DNA of 64,000 nucleotides from Magnetococcales bacterium (GCA_015228975.1 JADGCN010000001.1:1-64000); one strand, 5' to 3'. Counted from the first letter of the stretch, positions 30,886 to 41,584 are shown. Notes: generated by a model from the letters alone, not told the origin. Program-made: numbers and translations.

Positions 30886-33291
30886 TCACCCACCCCGGTC
30901 CGGCGGTTGAAACCACACTGCGTTGCCATCGGTTTCCCAGACCACCGTACCCTGTTGGTCGGTACGCCACACGGTTGCCCCCGATTGTTGCCAGCGGGTC
31001 AACACGTCAGGATGGGGCAAATGGTTCCTGCCATGGGCATTGCTGCTGAAGACAATATTTTGCGCACGCGTCTTGGCGATGAAATCCCTGGTACTGGATG
31101 ACTTGCTGCCATGATGGGGGGCGATGACCACCGAATACTCGCCAAAGGGATCATGCGCGATGAACCAGCGCTCCCCCTTGGCCTCCAGGTCACCGGGAAA
31201 TAAAAAATGCTGGCGCCCCATGGCAACCATCACCACCAAGGATTGGTCATTGTCTTTGATCCTCCCGGTGGGGATGGGGAATTTCGCCCAAAAAGTCACG
31301 CCGTCCTCTCGCTGCATCTCCTGGTCAATCCTGTGAACGGTCACCCCCTTTCCCTCGGCCAGGTGGATCACATCGCGATATGTTTGGTTTGTCCGCTCCA
31401 GTTCGGGAAAGCTGCCCAGCCACAATTCCCGGACCGGGAAATTGCGCATCAACGCCGCCACCCCGGACATGTGGTCACTCTGGGGATGACTGATCACGAT
31501 CCTTTCCAATTTTCGCACGTCATAGTGCCACAAATAGCTTGAAACCAAACTTTCACCCACATTGAACCTGGGGGAGGTGACGCCACCGGCATCGATGATC
31601 ATCCAACGATTTTGCGGATCCCGCATGACCACCGCCTGGGCCTGCCCGACATCGAGACAAGCGACATGAAGTCTCCCGGGGGTCGGCCCCATTCGTGGCC
31701 AGAACAACGCCACAATGCCCAGGCCCACCAACCATCGACGACTCCGCTTCCAAGGAATCACATAACTGGCGGCGAACAGGGCCACACTGCAGGAAATCCC
31801 CCAAAGCGCCGGCCCCGGAATCCGTTGCCAAGCGAAGGGCCAACTGGAAACGGTGGTCACCCAGGATGCATACACCTCCAAACTCCAGGACATGGCATCC
31901 AACAACCGGTCACCCCATCCCCCGGGCAACCAATGGAATATCATGGCGCCCACTCCCAAGGGGATACTCAAAAAACTGACCCATGGCACCGCGAATAAAT
32001 TGCCAAAAAATCCATAAGGGGTAACGCGATGAAAATGATAGGCAACGATTGGAGCGGTAGCCAGATTGATAAACAGTGTCAAAGCCATCGTTAACCATAA
32101 CCGACGCCACAAGCTCCCAACCATGGGATACATTGAGAAAAAACCTATCAGTGCGGCAACCGCGGTGAACGTCAGATGAAAACCGGCGCCAAACAATTCC
32201 CGGGGCCAGAAAAACAGCAACACGATGGCCGAGAGGATCAACGAATTAACACCGATGGTCTTGCGCCACAAAAACACCCCCAGCATGACCAGGCCGGTAC
32301 TCAAGGCCGCCCGTTGGGTTGCTTCCGACCAACCGGCCAGTTCGCTGTAAACGAGCATGGGGACGAGGGATACCATCGCGGCCAACCGTTTGACGTCCCA
32401 ACGCCTGGAAAGGGGCGTCCACAACACCAGGAACCCGCGGATCAGCATAAAACTCCACCCCGCCACCATCGCCAGTTGTTGGCCGGAAATAGCCAAGAGG
32501 TGGTACGTTCCGGAGACTTGCAAAGCGTCATTCAATTCGGGGCTGATCAATCCCCGTTTTCCCACCAGCAATCCTTCCGCCAATCCCTGCGTGGTTGGGG
32601 GAAGACGTCCCATGACCCACTGGGAAATTTGGTAACGAATGCGATTCCACCATTCCCGAGAAGTCTGTTCGAGGATGTGAATTTCCCCGCCAACAGCACT
32701 TCCTGTTGCTGAGAATCCATTATTTCTCAACCAGGTACCATAATCAAACGATCCGGGAACCCTGCTGCCGACAGGTCGTCGCAATGTGGCCGTCACTTCG
32801 ATCCGATCCCCGGGTTGTACAGGGGGAATCCCTTCACTGCGGGCCTTGTTACCGTTCCAGCCATTGTGGATGGACAAACGTATTTTTCCGGGAATCACGC
32901 ATCCCGCCATCAGGCATTCCACGTCATCCAGCTCAAGCAAGACGGAATCGGCCCGATCCGTCCGATCGGAAACCACCCCGCGCACGACACTTTTTTTGCC
33001 AACGATCTCTTCTGGCAACTCCTGTGGCTGCCCGGCGTTCAAGCCAAGGGCACAAAGGGCCGCCATCCCTCCCGCCACGCCGGGCCATACCGATTTTCCA
33101 CATGAGAAACGCACCCCTGTCACAAAGGCGAACAATGCCCACGCGGCAGCAACCGGGGGTACGGAAACCTCCCCGCGCACATGGAACATGGCCAGCAGTA
33201 CCGCTACCATCCCCGCCAAAAAGGTGGCCGATCCCTGAGTCGCATTGCGTACCGCCTCGATTCTCCCTGCCCGTTGTACCGCAATCGACAT
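30886..33291 (-). CDS. comEC: DNA internalization-related competence protein ComEC/Rec2
   Basis: LLAISGQQLAMVAG, LDVGQAQAVVM, HPQSDHMSG metallo-beta-lactamase motif, HHGSKSSS. Confidence 0.95.
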   Translation of the reverse strand: MSIAVQRAGRIEAVRNATQGSATFLAGMVAVLLAMFHVRGEVSVPPVAAAWALFAFVTGVRFSCGKSVWPGVAGGMAALCALGLNAGQPQELPEEIVGKKSVVRGVVSDRTDRADSVLLELDDVECLMAGCVIPGKIRLSIHNGWNGNKARSEGIPPVQPGDRIEVTATLRRPVGSRVPGSFDYGTWLRNNGFSATGSAVGGEIHILEQTSREWWNRIRYQISQWVMGRLPPTTQGLAEGLLVGKRGLISPELNDALQVSGTYHLLAISGQQLAMVAGWSFMLIRGFLVLWTPLSRRWDVKRLAAMVSLVPMLVYSELAGWSEATQRAALSTGLVMLGVFLWRKTIGVNSLILSAIVLLFFWPRELFGAGFHLTFTAVAALIGFFSMYPMVGSLWRRLWLTMALTLFINLATAPIVAYHFHRVTPYGFFGNLFAVPWVSFLSIPLGVGAMIFHWLPGGWGDRLLDAMSWSLEVYASWVTTVSSWPFAWQRIPGPALWGISCSVALFAASYVIPWKRSRRWLVGLGIVALFWPRMGPTPGRLHVACLDVGQAQAVVMRDPQNRWMIIDAGGVTSPRFNVGESLVSSYLWHYDVRKLERIVISHPQSDHMSGVAALMRNFPVRELWLGSFPELERTNQTYRDVIHLAEGKGVTVHRIDQEMQREDGVTFWAKFPIPTGRIKDNDQSLVVMVAMGRQHFLFPGDLEAKGERWFIAHDPFGEYSVVIAPHHGSKSSSTRDFIAKTRAQNIVFSSNAHGRNHLPHPDVLTRWQQSGATVWRTDQQGTVVWETDGNAVWFQPPDRGG

Positions 33292-33711
33292 CGATTAATG
33301 CCCCAACAAAAAAAATTGATTATAAATCTTCCGAATATATCATTTTTTTCCCTTGCATCTTGAAAGATCCCTGTTCATTATATTTAAAAGAGGATGCAGA
33401 GGCAGTCTCTCCGGATTTAGGGGTAATCGGGGATATAAGGGGTGTTCGGTGTTGGTCACCGGCGATGTTTGTTTTTCTCTTGTCAGTCAATAGTTACGAA
33501 TAATTTTGAAGCAGCAAGGTCACGGTTTGGATGTCCACTAAGAAGGTGCCCCTGGACGTCTGGAACGGATTCTCTCAAACTCTGTGACTAAAGTTTGAAT
33601 TTTTTCAAGGATCCACGCACATACGCATTGATGTCCACCAAACATGGGAGCCATGAGGTGGATCGCGTTATGTCGGGGTACGCTTGACACTTTTTTGAGG
33701 GAATCTGAACT

Positions 33712-33984
33712 GTGAGCCATCAAGCAAAACCATTAATGAAAAATCCAACGCTCATTTTGGTTGGGGGACTACTGATCGTGGGAGTCACCCTCCTGGGTCT
33801 GTCCAGCAACCATGCCGACCTGATCCGCGAAGATGTTCGTATCGGACCCGTAGTCGCCGCTGCTCGAATCCTTCTGCCCCTGTTTTCGGTGATCGGCGTG
33901 GTCTACTATCTGGCCAACGTTAAAAAATGTGCCCACTGTGGCAAAATCCTGTTCTGGAAGCGACAGAAAACCCCACACGCCTAG
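33712..33984 (+). CDS. Small membrane protein with C-terminal CxxC motif
   Basis: Two hydrophobic segments and KKCAHCGKILFWKR. Confidence 0.55.
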   Translation: MSHQAKPLMKNPTLILVGGLLIVGVTLLGLSSNHADLIREDVRIGPVVAAARILLPLFSVIGVVYYLANVKKCAHCGKILFWKRQKTPHA

Positions 33985-34078
33985 CTTTTGCGTTACCCCT
34001 CCGCCAACAGCGTCCATACCTGAAGGCGAAAGGAATGTTTCCAGGGTTCCGGTCACTTTACAAGCGTTCCCGGGCAAC

Positions 34079-34840
34079 TCAAGATGCTGCTTGGGTGCTA
34101 CCCAGAAAACGGTATCCCTGCCCGCGAATGGTTTCAATACGATGATGGTGCCCGCACGGCTCCAGCGCCTTGCGCAGGTGACGCACGTAGACATCCACCG
34201 TCCGTCCCCCAACCTTGTCATCCCCCCCCCAAACCTGTCTCAAGACCGCCTCCCGTCCCAGGATAACATCTGGATTGGACATGAAAAAAGCCAGGATTCT
34301 AAAGGCGATACGCCCCAATTCCACCCGTGCGGATGGGACACCGGCCATGACGGTCTGCTCCTTGAAGTCCAGTACGAGATCGGCGATTTTTATCATCCCG
34401 TCAGCCGATATCGCACCCTGACTCAACAATGCCTCGATCCGGGCAATCAATACCGGTGGCTTGACCGGTTTGACCAGATAATCATCAGCGCCCAATTCCA
34501 GCACCCGCAAACGATCCTCCTCGCGGTCACGCGACGTCACCATGACGATCGGTATCTGCGCAAAGGTAACCTTGGACTTGAGATAGCGCAACAATTCAAC
34601 CCCGGAGACCCCGGGCATGACCCAATCCAACAAAACGATATCCGGACGTTCCTCTTCGATAATCAGGCGGGCCTGCTCCGCATTATCTGCCATGACACAT
34701 TGAAATCCGGCGTGTTCCAGAACAGCCGTCAACAACTCGCGGAAATCAACCGTATCGTCGACAACGAGGATTTTCTTCGGCATCCCATTCCGGCTTTCCA
34801 TAGTCCCATTACCCTCGCCAACCTCGGCAGCCAACGTCAT
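34079..34840 (-). CDS. Response regulator, OmpR/PhoB type
   Basis: KILVVDDTVDFRELL...DIVLLDWVMPGVSG receiver plus winged-helix C-terminus GRTVDVYVRHLRKAL...ETIRGQGYRF. Confidence 0.95.
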   Translation of the reverse strand: MTLAAEVGEGNGTMESRNGMPKKILVVDDTVDFRELLTAVLEHAGFQCVMADNAEQARLIIEEERPDIVLLDWVMPGVSGVELLRYLKSKVTFAQIPIVMVTSRDREEDRLRVLELGADDYLVKPVKPPVLIARIEALLSQGAISADGMIKIADLVLDFKEQTVMAGVPSARVELGRIAFRILAFFMSNPDVILGREAVLRQVWGGDDKVGGRTVDVYVRHLRKALEPCGHHHRIETIRGQGYRFLGSTQAAS

Positions 34841-34904
34841 GAAGCGTCAATAAAGACAACCAGCCCACCCAATGCACCCAGCGGCGTAAAACAACCACCC
34901 AGGG

Positions 34905-35441
34905 TTAAAATTCCACCCCTTTGCACGCTTTGATCCCGGCATTGAAGGCATGCTTGATTTCCACCATTTCGGTCACCGTATCGGCGGCATCCATGAGCGC
35001 CTGCGGGGCATTCCGTCCCGTCATGACCACGTGCAACGATTGCGGGCGTTCCTGTTTGATGAAATGGACCACCTCTTCACTGGTCAACCAATCAAATCCC
35101 AAGGCCATGTTGATTTCATCGAAAACGACCAGGTCGAATGCTCCCGACATGGCTTTTTGCCGACAAAAATCCCATATTTCTCTGCTTTTGCGCCTGTCAC
35201 CTTCGGGATTTTCCGTTTTCCAGGTGAAACCATCACCCAGGGCATGCCATTCCAAGTTATCGAACATTTTGGCCGCTTTTTCCTCCCCGGTCGGCCAAGC
35301 GCCCTTGATGAACTGAATGACACACACCTTCATCCCCCATCCAGCCGCACGGAAGGCCATCCCAATGGCACTGCTCGACTTGCCCTTGCCATTACCCGTC
35401 AAGACCAATACGCGGCCCAATCTGTTTTTCTTGTGTTCCAA
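34905..35441 (-). CDS. cobO: Cob(I)yrinic acid a,c-diamide adenosyltransferase
   Basis: VLTGNGKGKSSSAIGMAFRAAGWGMKVCVIQFIKG, FDEINMAL, VMTGRNAP. Confidence 0.95.
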   Translation of the reverse strand: MEHKKNRLGRVLVLTGNGKGKSSSAIGMAFRAAGWGMKVCVIQFIKGAWPTGEEKAAKMFDNLEWHALGDGFTWKTENPEGDRRKSREIWDFCRQKAMSGAFDLVVFDEINMALGFDWLTSEEVVHFIKQERPQSLHVVMTGRNAPQALMDAADTVTEMVEIKHAFNAGIKACKGVEF

Positions 35442-35483
35442 GGAAGCACCTCACTCACACGACGATTGCCGACAAAAAAATTG

Positions 35484-36155
35484 CTATTTGAATTGACCGG
35501 TTGCCAAAAATTGTTGCGTCAATTCCGCCGTTCGCCGGGAAAGAACCAAACCGAGATGGATATGGTCCACCGTTGTATGCACGGCACCATCCAACCAGGT
35601 TTCGGCGACCTGGACGGTACCATCGCTGGGTCCCTGCATCCCCACGACCAATTGACTCAAGCCCAATGGAAGCCTGCCGGCGATAACGCCTATTTCCCGT
35701 CCCTGCGGGACACTCCGCGGACCACCCGAGTACAACCCCTGATCCATACTCGCACCCAGGAGGACGCCACCGAAAGGCAAGCGACTCAGCCGCCGCGCCG
35801 CCAGGCAGCCGCGAAACGGAGTGGCCATGGCCACCATGCGATGGATGACCGCCTCGGGATGGTGATGCAGCATATGTAACGCCACCAAGCCCCCCAAACT
35901 GTGGCAAACCAGGTGAACCGGACCAACTGTTTTTGCCTGCTGCATTTTTTTGCCGAAATGAATTTCGAGGAAACGCCACAGATTTTCGGCATTTTCCAAC
36001 AAACCGGCACGTACAGTGGGATATTTGAAAAACAGGATGTCATACCCGTTTTTTGCCAATTTTTTGGCAAGTGGCTTCAGTTCGGTACCGTCCAGCCAAA
36101 GACCGTGAACCATCACGACTGTTCCTGTCTTCGCAACCTTCATGCTGACCCGCAA
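35484..36155 (-). CDS. Alpha/beta hydrolase
   Basis: VVMVHGLWLDG, HLVCHSLGGLVAL nucleophile elbow; start may be ATG at 36143. Confidence 0.88.
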   Translation of the reverse strand: MRVSMKVAKTGTVVMVHGLWLDGTELKPLAKKLAKNGYDILFFKYPTVRAGLLENAENLWRFLEIHFGKKMQQAKTVGPVHLVCHSLGGLVALHMLHHHPEAVIHRMVAMATPFRGCLAARRLSRLPFGGVLLGASMDQGLYSGGPRSVPQGREIGVIAGRLPLGLSQLVVGMQGPSDGTVQVAETWLDGAVHTTVDHIHLGLVLSRRTAELTQQFLATGQFK

Positions 36156-36364
36156 TGCTTGAGAAATGGGCTGCCGCGAAAGGGGGGGGGGGAGAGATCC
36201 CTTCGGCGTTTCCCGGCAGAAGCAATAATTGTTTATATCACCCTATCCATCTTTTTTAAATGCCCTTTGCAATGGTTTGCCAACGAATACATCCTAAAGA
36301 ACCTTGAGAACCTTGTCGCCATGGGTGCCTACGCATGTGCGGGTTTGCAGCAACGGGTCATCCG

Positions 36365-36943
36365 TCAGCCGCAGCGACGGCGTATCAGGATAACCTGGGC
36401 CAATCTGCACAACGCCTGACGCAAGTCCGGATCGCTCACGTTCCCGACCATGGCTATCGCCCGCGTCACCTCTTCGGGACTGGGGGGTGGTAATCTGTCG
36501 ACAGGGACCTCCGCACCCGCATGATTCCCCCGATGGCGCAACGATCCGTGTACGAAACGCAGGTCGCGGATCTTGCTCTCGGGACTGGCTTTCAGCAAGG
36601 ATGCCAGCAATTGTGGTTTCATGTGCAACAATTGTGTCACCCAAACCGACGAATCCACCCGTACTGTCATCTGTCCCTTCGTAAAACGTTCCGGTTGGGA
36701 ATGCCTGGCCACCTGCTCCCCGACCACCTCCGTCCAAAGGATATCCAACGACTTGGCCCTGGCCCGGGGATGGTCGGCAAACAGGGTCGACATGTTGGCA
36801 ACCACATCCCCGACCGGAACGAACCCGCCGCCGCGCACGCCCAGTTTTTTATTTTCGTCGCTTCCCTGTGCCATATCACGATTCCACGCCTGCATCCGCC
36901 AAGGATCCTGGACATACCCTGGCATGGCCTGGGGACATTCCAA
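36365..36943 (-). CDS. DUF721 (DciA-like) protein
   Basis: LDILWTEVVGEQVARHSQPERFTKGQMTVRVDSSVWVTQLLHMKPQLLASL. Confidence 0.8.
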   Translation of the reverse strand: MECPQAMPGYVQDPWRMQAWNRDMAQGSDENKKLGVRGGGFVPVGDVVANMSTLFADHPRARAKSLDILWTEVVGEQVARHSQPERFTKGQMTVRVDSSVWVTQLLHMKPQLLASLLKASPESKIRDLRFVHGSLRHRGNHAGAEVPVDRLPPPSPEEVTRAIAMVGNVSDPDLRQALCRLAQVILIRRRCG

Positions 36944-37050
36944 GCCTGGTGTTGATTAATGGCTTTCCAAACCGCCCATCATTTGCGACAATCCCCGGAA
37001 AAATGACTATGCCGATCCCAAATGGTTCCTCAGCACACTCCCGAACCCCC

Positions 37051-38490
37051 ATGAATCTTCAACATGTCCTGGCCTTGAAGACAGCATTGGATCACCTCCA
37101 AGCCAACCGCCCACTCCAGGCACTGGAAATCGCCCGTAACATTCTGGAACATAACCCGGACCATGCCGATGCTTGGTTTTTATCCGGAGTTGCCAGCGAT
37201 GCGGCGAATCAGCCGGATCTGGCCCTGGAACACCTGAATCGGGCGTGTCAGATGGTACCGGATTCCTGGGAATATCTGAACCATCGGGCGTTGGTATTAT
37301 ATCATCTGGGACGTTTTGACGCCAGTCGGGCCGATTATGAACAAAGTTTGCACCACAAACCCGACAATCCCGAAGCCCTGGCCAATCTGGCACGCATACA
37401 CATGCTGAATCACAGGCCAGACCTGGCATTGCCCTGTTTTCACCGGGCACTCGCCCAGGAGCCTGACAACGCCACCCTCTTGGGTGATTTGGGAGTTTGC
37501 CTGGTCGCCCTGAAACATCCCCGGGAAGGGATTGCCTGCTATCGGGCAGGTCTCGCCCTGGCCCCCGGGGATGCCGAAATCCACTACAACCTGAGCCGGG
37601 CACTGTTGATGGTGGGCGACTACCGGGAAGGTTGGCTGGAAAACGAATGGCGTTGGCAAACCCGACATTATCAATCGGTATCCAAAATCTTCCCCCATCC
37701 CCTCTGGCAAGGGGAATCCTTACAGGGCCGGCGCATTCTGCTGCTTCAGGAACAGGGGTTTGGTGACGGCATCCAAATGATTCGTTACGCCGCCCTGCTG
37801 GCCGGGATGGGGGGGACAGTCCTGGTCGTTTGCGATCAACCGTTGTTACGTCTGTTCGCCACCATGCCGGCAGTTCAAGGGGTGGCGCTTTTCGACGACC
37901 CACCGCCAACAGCCGACTATTGCTGTCCCATGATGTCGTTGCCCAAACTTTGCGATACCCGGTTGGAAACCATTCCCAGCGTCGTTCCCTATCTGTTCCC
38001 GCTGCCGAACCACCACCTCCCCAAGGTGTGGGAAGCGCACAAACGTCCGGTTGTCGGACTGATCTGGCGCGGAAAAACACGCCATCAACTTACCCTGAAT
38101 CTGCTGAAGCCTCTCCTGTCGGTGCAAACCGTCTCTTTTTTATCTTTGCAGAAGGATGCCCGAACGGAAGAATTGACGGGCCTGCCCATTCTGGATACCC
38201 AAAGCTTATTAACCGATTTCGCCGTAACGGCAACCCTCATGGTCGAACTGGATCTGATCATCAGTATCGACTCGGCCACGGCCCATCTCGCCGGAGCCTT
38301 GGGCAAGCCGGTATGGATCCTGGTTTCCCATGCCTCCGAATGGCGTTGGCTCGCGGAAGGGATCCAGGCTCCCTGGTATCCCACCGCGATGCTCTACCGC
38401 CAAACAAAACCGGACTCGTGGTGCGAAACCATCGACAAACTGGCCACCGACTTGACCGCATGGGCCGAACAGAAATTTCCTCCAAAATAA
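37051..38490 (+). CDS. TPR repeat protein with glycosyltransferase (GT9-like) C-terminal domain
   Basis: N-terminal TPRs, GRRILLLQEQGFGDGIQMIRYAALL, DLIISIDSATAHLAGALGKPVWIL. Confidence 0.88.
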   Translation: MNLQHVLALKTALDHLQANRPLQALEIARNILEHNPDHADAWFLSGVASDAANQPDLALEHLNRACQMVPDSWEYLNHRALVLYHLGRFDASRADYEQSLHHKPDNPEALANLARIHMLNHRPDLALPCFHRALAQEPDNATLLGDLGVCLVALKHPREGIACYRAGLALAPGDAEIHYNLSRALLMVGDYREGWLENEWRWQTRHYQSVSKIFPHPLWQGESLQGRRILLLQEQGFGDGIQMIRYAALLAGMGGTVLVVCDQPLLRLFATMPAVQGVALFDDPPPTADYCCPMMSLPKLCDTRLETIPSVVPYLFPLPNHHLPKVWEAHKRPVVGLIWRGKTRHQLTLNLLKPLLSVQTVSFLSLQKDARTEELTGLPILDTQSLLTDFAVTATLMVELDLIISIDSATAHLAGALGKPVWILVSHASEWRWLAEGIQAPWYPTAMLYRQTKPDSWCETIDKLATDLTAWAEQKFPPK

Positions 38491-38628
38491 AAACTACTAC
38501 GAATACAGGACCGGTTCCGGTAACCCCACGGTGAGTTTTTCGTGACAAAACCAGCCTGAATCGCTATACTGTCGCGTTCAAGTCTGGCCCGGGATACTGG
38601 ACCCCCCCTTGACCCGAGAAGATGTGGT

Positions 38629-39480
38629 ATGGAAGACATTGAGACCCATCTCCCCACCATGATCCAGGCAGCTCGCGCTGCCGGTGCTTTGATCAAGGGA
38701 CAATTTCGCCTCGGTCAAGACAGATCGAAATGCGGAAAAATACTGGAAAAAGGCCCTGATCATCCCGTTACCCAAGCCGATCTGGAAGCCAATGAGGCCA
38801 TTCGCAACCTGCTCATGGCATCCACGCCAGACTATGGCTGGCTCTCTGAAGAGACCGCTGACAGCCAGGATCGTCTCCACAAGCAACGCGTTTGGATCGT
38901 TGACCCGCTGGACGGAACCAAAGAGTTTATCCAGGGATTTCCAGAGTTTGCCGTCTCCATTGCGTTGGTCGAAGAGGGCCGACCGGTGTGCGCCTGCCTG
39001 TATAATCCGGCAAAAGAGGAACTGTTTACCGCCATAGCCGGCAAAGGCAGCCGCAAAAATGATCGACCGATACAAACATCCCGTACCACGCAGTTGAAAC
39101 ACGCCGTCTGTCTGACCAGTCGCTCTGAAACCAGTCGTGGTGAATGGGAGCCTTTTAAAGATGAGTTTACCTTGAAAACTACAGGTTCCATCGCCTACAA
39201 ACTGGCCCTTCTGGCCAGTGGTGCCGCCGATTTCACCTTCACCTTGACCCCAAAAAATGAATGGGACGTTGCCGCTGGAATCCTGTTGGTTCTTGAAGCA
39301 CACGGGCAGGTCACCGATAAAATGGGAATGCGCATTTCTTTCAACCAACCGTCCCCCAATTTGTCCGCAATTCTCTCTTCCAACGGTCAACTTCACCCGG
39401 CACTGCTCAGACGCTTGGCTTCGGTCCCTTTGAATCTGGATCGTCGCGCAACGCAACCATCTACCATTGCAACAACCTGA
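38629..39480 (+). CDS. cysQ: 3'(2'),5'-bisphosphate nucleotidase / inositol monophosphatase family
   Basis: LSEETADSQDRL, VWIVDPLDGTKEFIQGFPEFAVSIAL, WDVAAGILLV. Confidence 0.93.
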   Translation: MEDIETHLPTMIQAARAAGALIKGQFRLGQDRSKCGKILEKGPDHPVTQADLEANEAIRNLLMASTPDYGWLSEETADSQDRLHKQRVWIVDPLDGTKEFIQGFPEFAVSIALVEEGRPVCACLYNPAKEELFTAIAGKGSRKNDRPIQTSRTTQLKHAVCLTSRSETSRGEWEPFKDEFTLKTTGSIAYKLALLASGAADFTFTLTPKNEWDVAAGILLVLEAHGQVTDKMGMRISFNQPSPNLSAILSSNGQLHPALLRRLASVPLNLDRRATQPSTIATT

Positions 39481-39495
39481 CACAATGGAAATCCC

Positions 39496-40497
39496 ATGAA
39501 ACCCTACAATGTTTATGGAATCGGGCATGCCCTGGTCGATGTCGAATACCATGTAGATGAAGCTTTCCTGCTTCAAGCCGGCTTGCCCAAGGGATCCATG
39601 ACCCTGGTCGATGCCCAACGCCAGAATCACCTCGTCACCACGTTGACAAGCCCGGTCGTCCACCGTTCATCAGGTGGTTCCGCCTCCAATACCATGGTCG
39701 GACTGGCGCAATTGGGGGGGCAGTGTTTTCACTCCTGCAAGATCGCCGATGATGAGCTGGGCCATTTCTTTACCGCCGACATGCGCGCCAACGGCGTGGA
39801 TAATGCGGCTCACCCTTGCCATACCCGGGAGGGGGAAACGGGACGCTGCCTGGTCATGATCACCCCTGATGCCGAACGGACCATGGTGACCCACCTGGGC
39901 GTTTCAGAAACTTTTTCCCGGGAAAATCTTTCTGAACATCATCTGTCATGGGCGGAATACCTGTACATCGAGGGTTATCTCGTCTCGTCCCCCGTGACAC
40001 TCGAAGCCGCGACAACGGCAAAAAAAATGGCGCAATCCCACGGTGTCAAAACAGCCTTGACCTTTTCCGATGTGTCCATGATTCAATATTTCCGTGAAGG
40101 CATCGACAAACTGGTTTCCGGGGGGCTGGACCTCCTGTTCTGCAACGAAAACGAGGCCCTCCGTTTCACCAATACCGACCAATTGGACGTTGCCATTTCC
40201 CGACTCAAGGAAATCGCCAAGTCTTTCTGTCTCACCCTGGGTCCCCGTGGAGCCGTACTGTTTGCCAATGGAACCCGCGTGGATCTCCCCGGAATGACGG
40301 TTAATGCCGTTGATACCAATGGTGCCGGCGATCTTTTTGCAAGCGGTTTCCTCTACGGCATTACCCATGGGTATTCCCTGGCTCAAGCTGGTGGACTTGC
40401 CATCCAGCTTTCGGCCCAGTTGGTCACCCAGTACGGGGCCAGGCTGCAACTTGGCCAGGCAAACCAGATCAAAATGAACTTTGGAGGGCATCCATGA
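39496..40497 (+). CDS. PfkB family carbohydrate/adenosine kinase
   Basis: GGSASNTMVGLAQLGG, VNAVDTNGAGDLFASGFLYG. Confidence 0.92.
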   Translation: MKPYNVYGIGHALVDVEYHVDEAFLLQAGLPKGSMTLVDAQRQNHLVTTLTSPVVHRSSGGSASNTMVGLAQLGGQCFHSCKIADDELGHFFTADMRANGVDNAAHPCHTREGETGRCLVMITPDAERTMVTHLGVSETFSRENLSEHHLSWAEYLYIEGYLVSSPVTLEAATTAKKMAQSHGVKTALTFSDVSMIQYFREGIDKLVSGGLDLLFCNENEALRFTNTDQLDVAISRLKEIAKSFCLTLGPRGAVLFANGTRVDLPGMTVNAVDTNGAGDLFASGFLYGITHGYSLAQAGGLAIQLSAQLVTQYGARLQLGQANQIKMNFGGHP

Positions 40498-40874
40498 GTA
40501 CCAACAATCCGGATAACCAGCAGAGTGGGAGCGAAAGACGCCATTTTTCCCGGGTCAATTTCCACCACGAAATCACCCTGACCAATGAAACCAATCACTC
40601 TTTCCGAGGGGCATTCAGTGATATCAGTCTCCGCGGCATGCTATTCCATGGCGACCCCCTCCCTGCCATGAACAATGTCGTCCGCGGTATTCTAAGCCTC
40701 GGCGATGTGCAACTCACCATTCAGGGCAAAGTCGTCCACTCGTCAGCGGGCCGGGGTGCGGCCATTCGCTTTGAAGACATGGACCTGGAAAGCTTTTCCC
40801 ACCTGCGCCGGTTGGTTTCGCTGAACATGGGCGATTCTGAAACCATTGACCAGGAATTTTTCAGCGCGTTATGA
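40494..40874 (+). CDS. PilZ domain protein
   Basis: ERRHFSRVNF and DISLRGMLF PilZ signatures. Confidence 0.88.
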   Translation: MSTNNPDNQQSGSERRHFSRVNFHHEITLTNETNHSFRGAFSDISLRGMLFHGDPLPAMNNVVRGILSLGDVQLTIQGKVVHSSAGRGAAIRFEDMDLESFSHLRRLVSLNMGDSETIDQEFFSAL

Positions 40875-41584
40875 CCCGCGATCTGAGCTTTTTGGCCGGC
40901 ATTTATCCCATACTGGATGCGGCGTGGTTGCAACAACACCTGCGGGAAGAGGACTGGCCCGTCGCCGAGCGCATTCGTCTGGTACGCGACATGGAGAATG
41001 CCGGTATCCGGTTGCTCCAGTTGCGGTGCAAAAACTCCCTGGACCAAGCCACAGCCTTTTTTGAACGGTGGTTGAAAGTATTGCGCTCTGAAATGGAACA
41101 GGTCCGAGTCATTCTCAACGATCACGTCTCCCTGGCGCTCAAGCTGCAAGCGGATGGCGTCCACGTTGGCCAGGACGACACGCCAATTACCGAATGCCGC
41201 GCCCTTTTGGGACCCGATCTCCTGATCGGATTGTCGACCCATAACCGGGCTGAGGTTGAAGATTCCCTGGCGACTTCCGCCGATTATATCGGGTTCGGCC
41301 CCCTGTTCCAAACCGGTTCCAAACCCGATGCCCAAGCCCCATCGGGTCTGGATGGATTGAAAATCGCCTGCCGATTCGGCCAAAAACCGATTGTCGCCAT
41401 CGGGGGCATCCAGCCGGAACACCTGAGCCATATCGCCTTTTGTGGTGCCCACGCCGCCGCCATGATCAGCGGCCTGTGGGGCACCAACGGTCGCTTTCTC
41501 ATCGGCCAGTGCGTTCGCGAATTCGCCCGGGGTTTGGAAAACCGTCACGGCAACTTTAATTACTCTGCGGAACACTCCGAATAG
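40871..41584 (+). CDS. thiE: Thiamine phosphate synthase
   Basis: IRLLQLRCKNS, VILNDHVSLALKLQADGVHVGQDD, IGLSTHN, YIGFGPLFQT. Confidence 0.93.
   Translation: MTRDLSFLAGIYPILDAAWLQQHLREEDWPVAERIRLVRDMENAGIRLLQLRCKNSLDQATAFFERWLKVLRSEMEQVRVILNDHVSLALKLQADGVHVGQDDTPITECRALLGPDLLIGLSTHNRAEVEDSLATSADYIGFGPLFQTGSKPDAQAPSGLDGLKIACRFGQKPIVAIGGIQPEHLSHIAFCGAHAAAMISGLWGTNGRFLIGQCVREFARGLENRHGNFNYSAEHSE

Noticed and set aside
33538-33723. 61-aa minus-strand ORF (MMAHSSDSLKKVSS...) as a transposase remnant
   Set aside because: No convincing transposase motif; left as unassigned spacer
33929-34933. 334-aa plus-strand ORF
   Set aside because: Antisense to a clear PhoB-type response regulator
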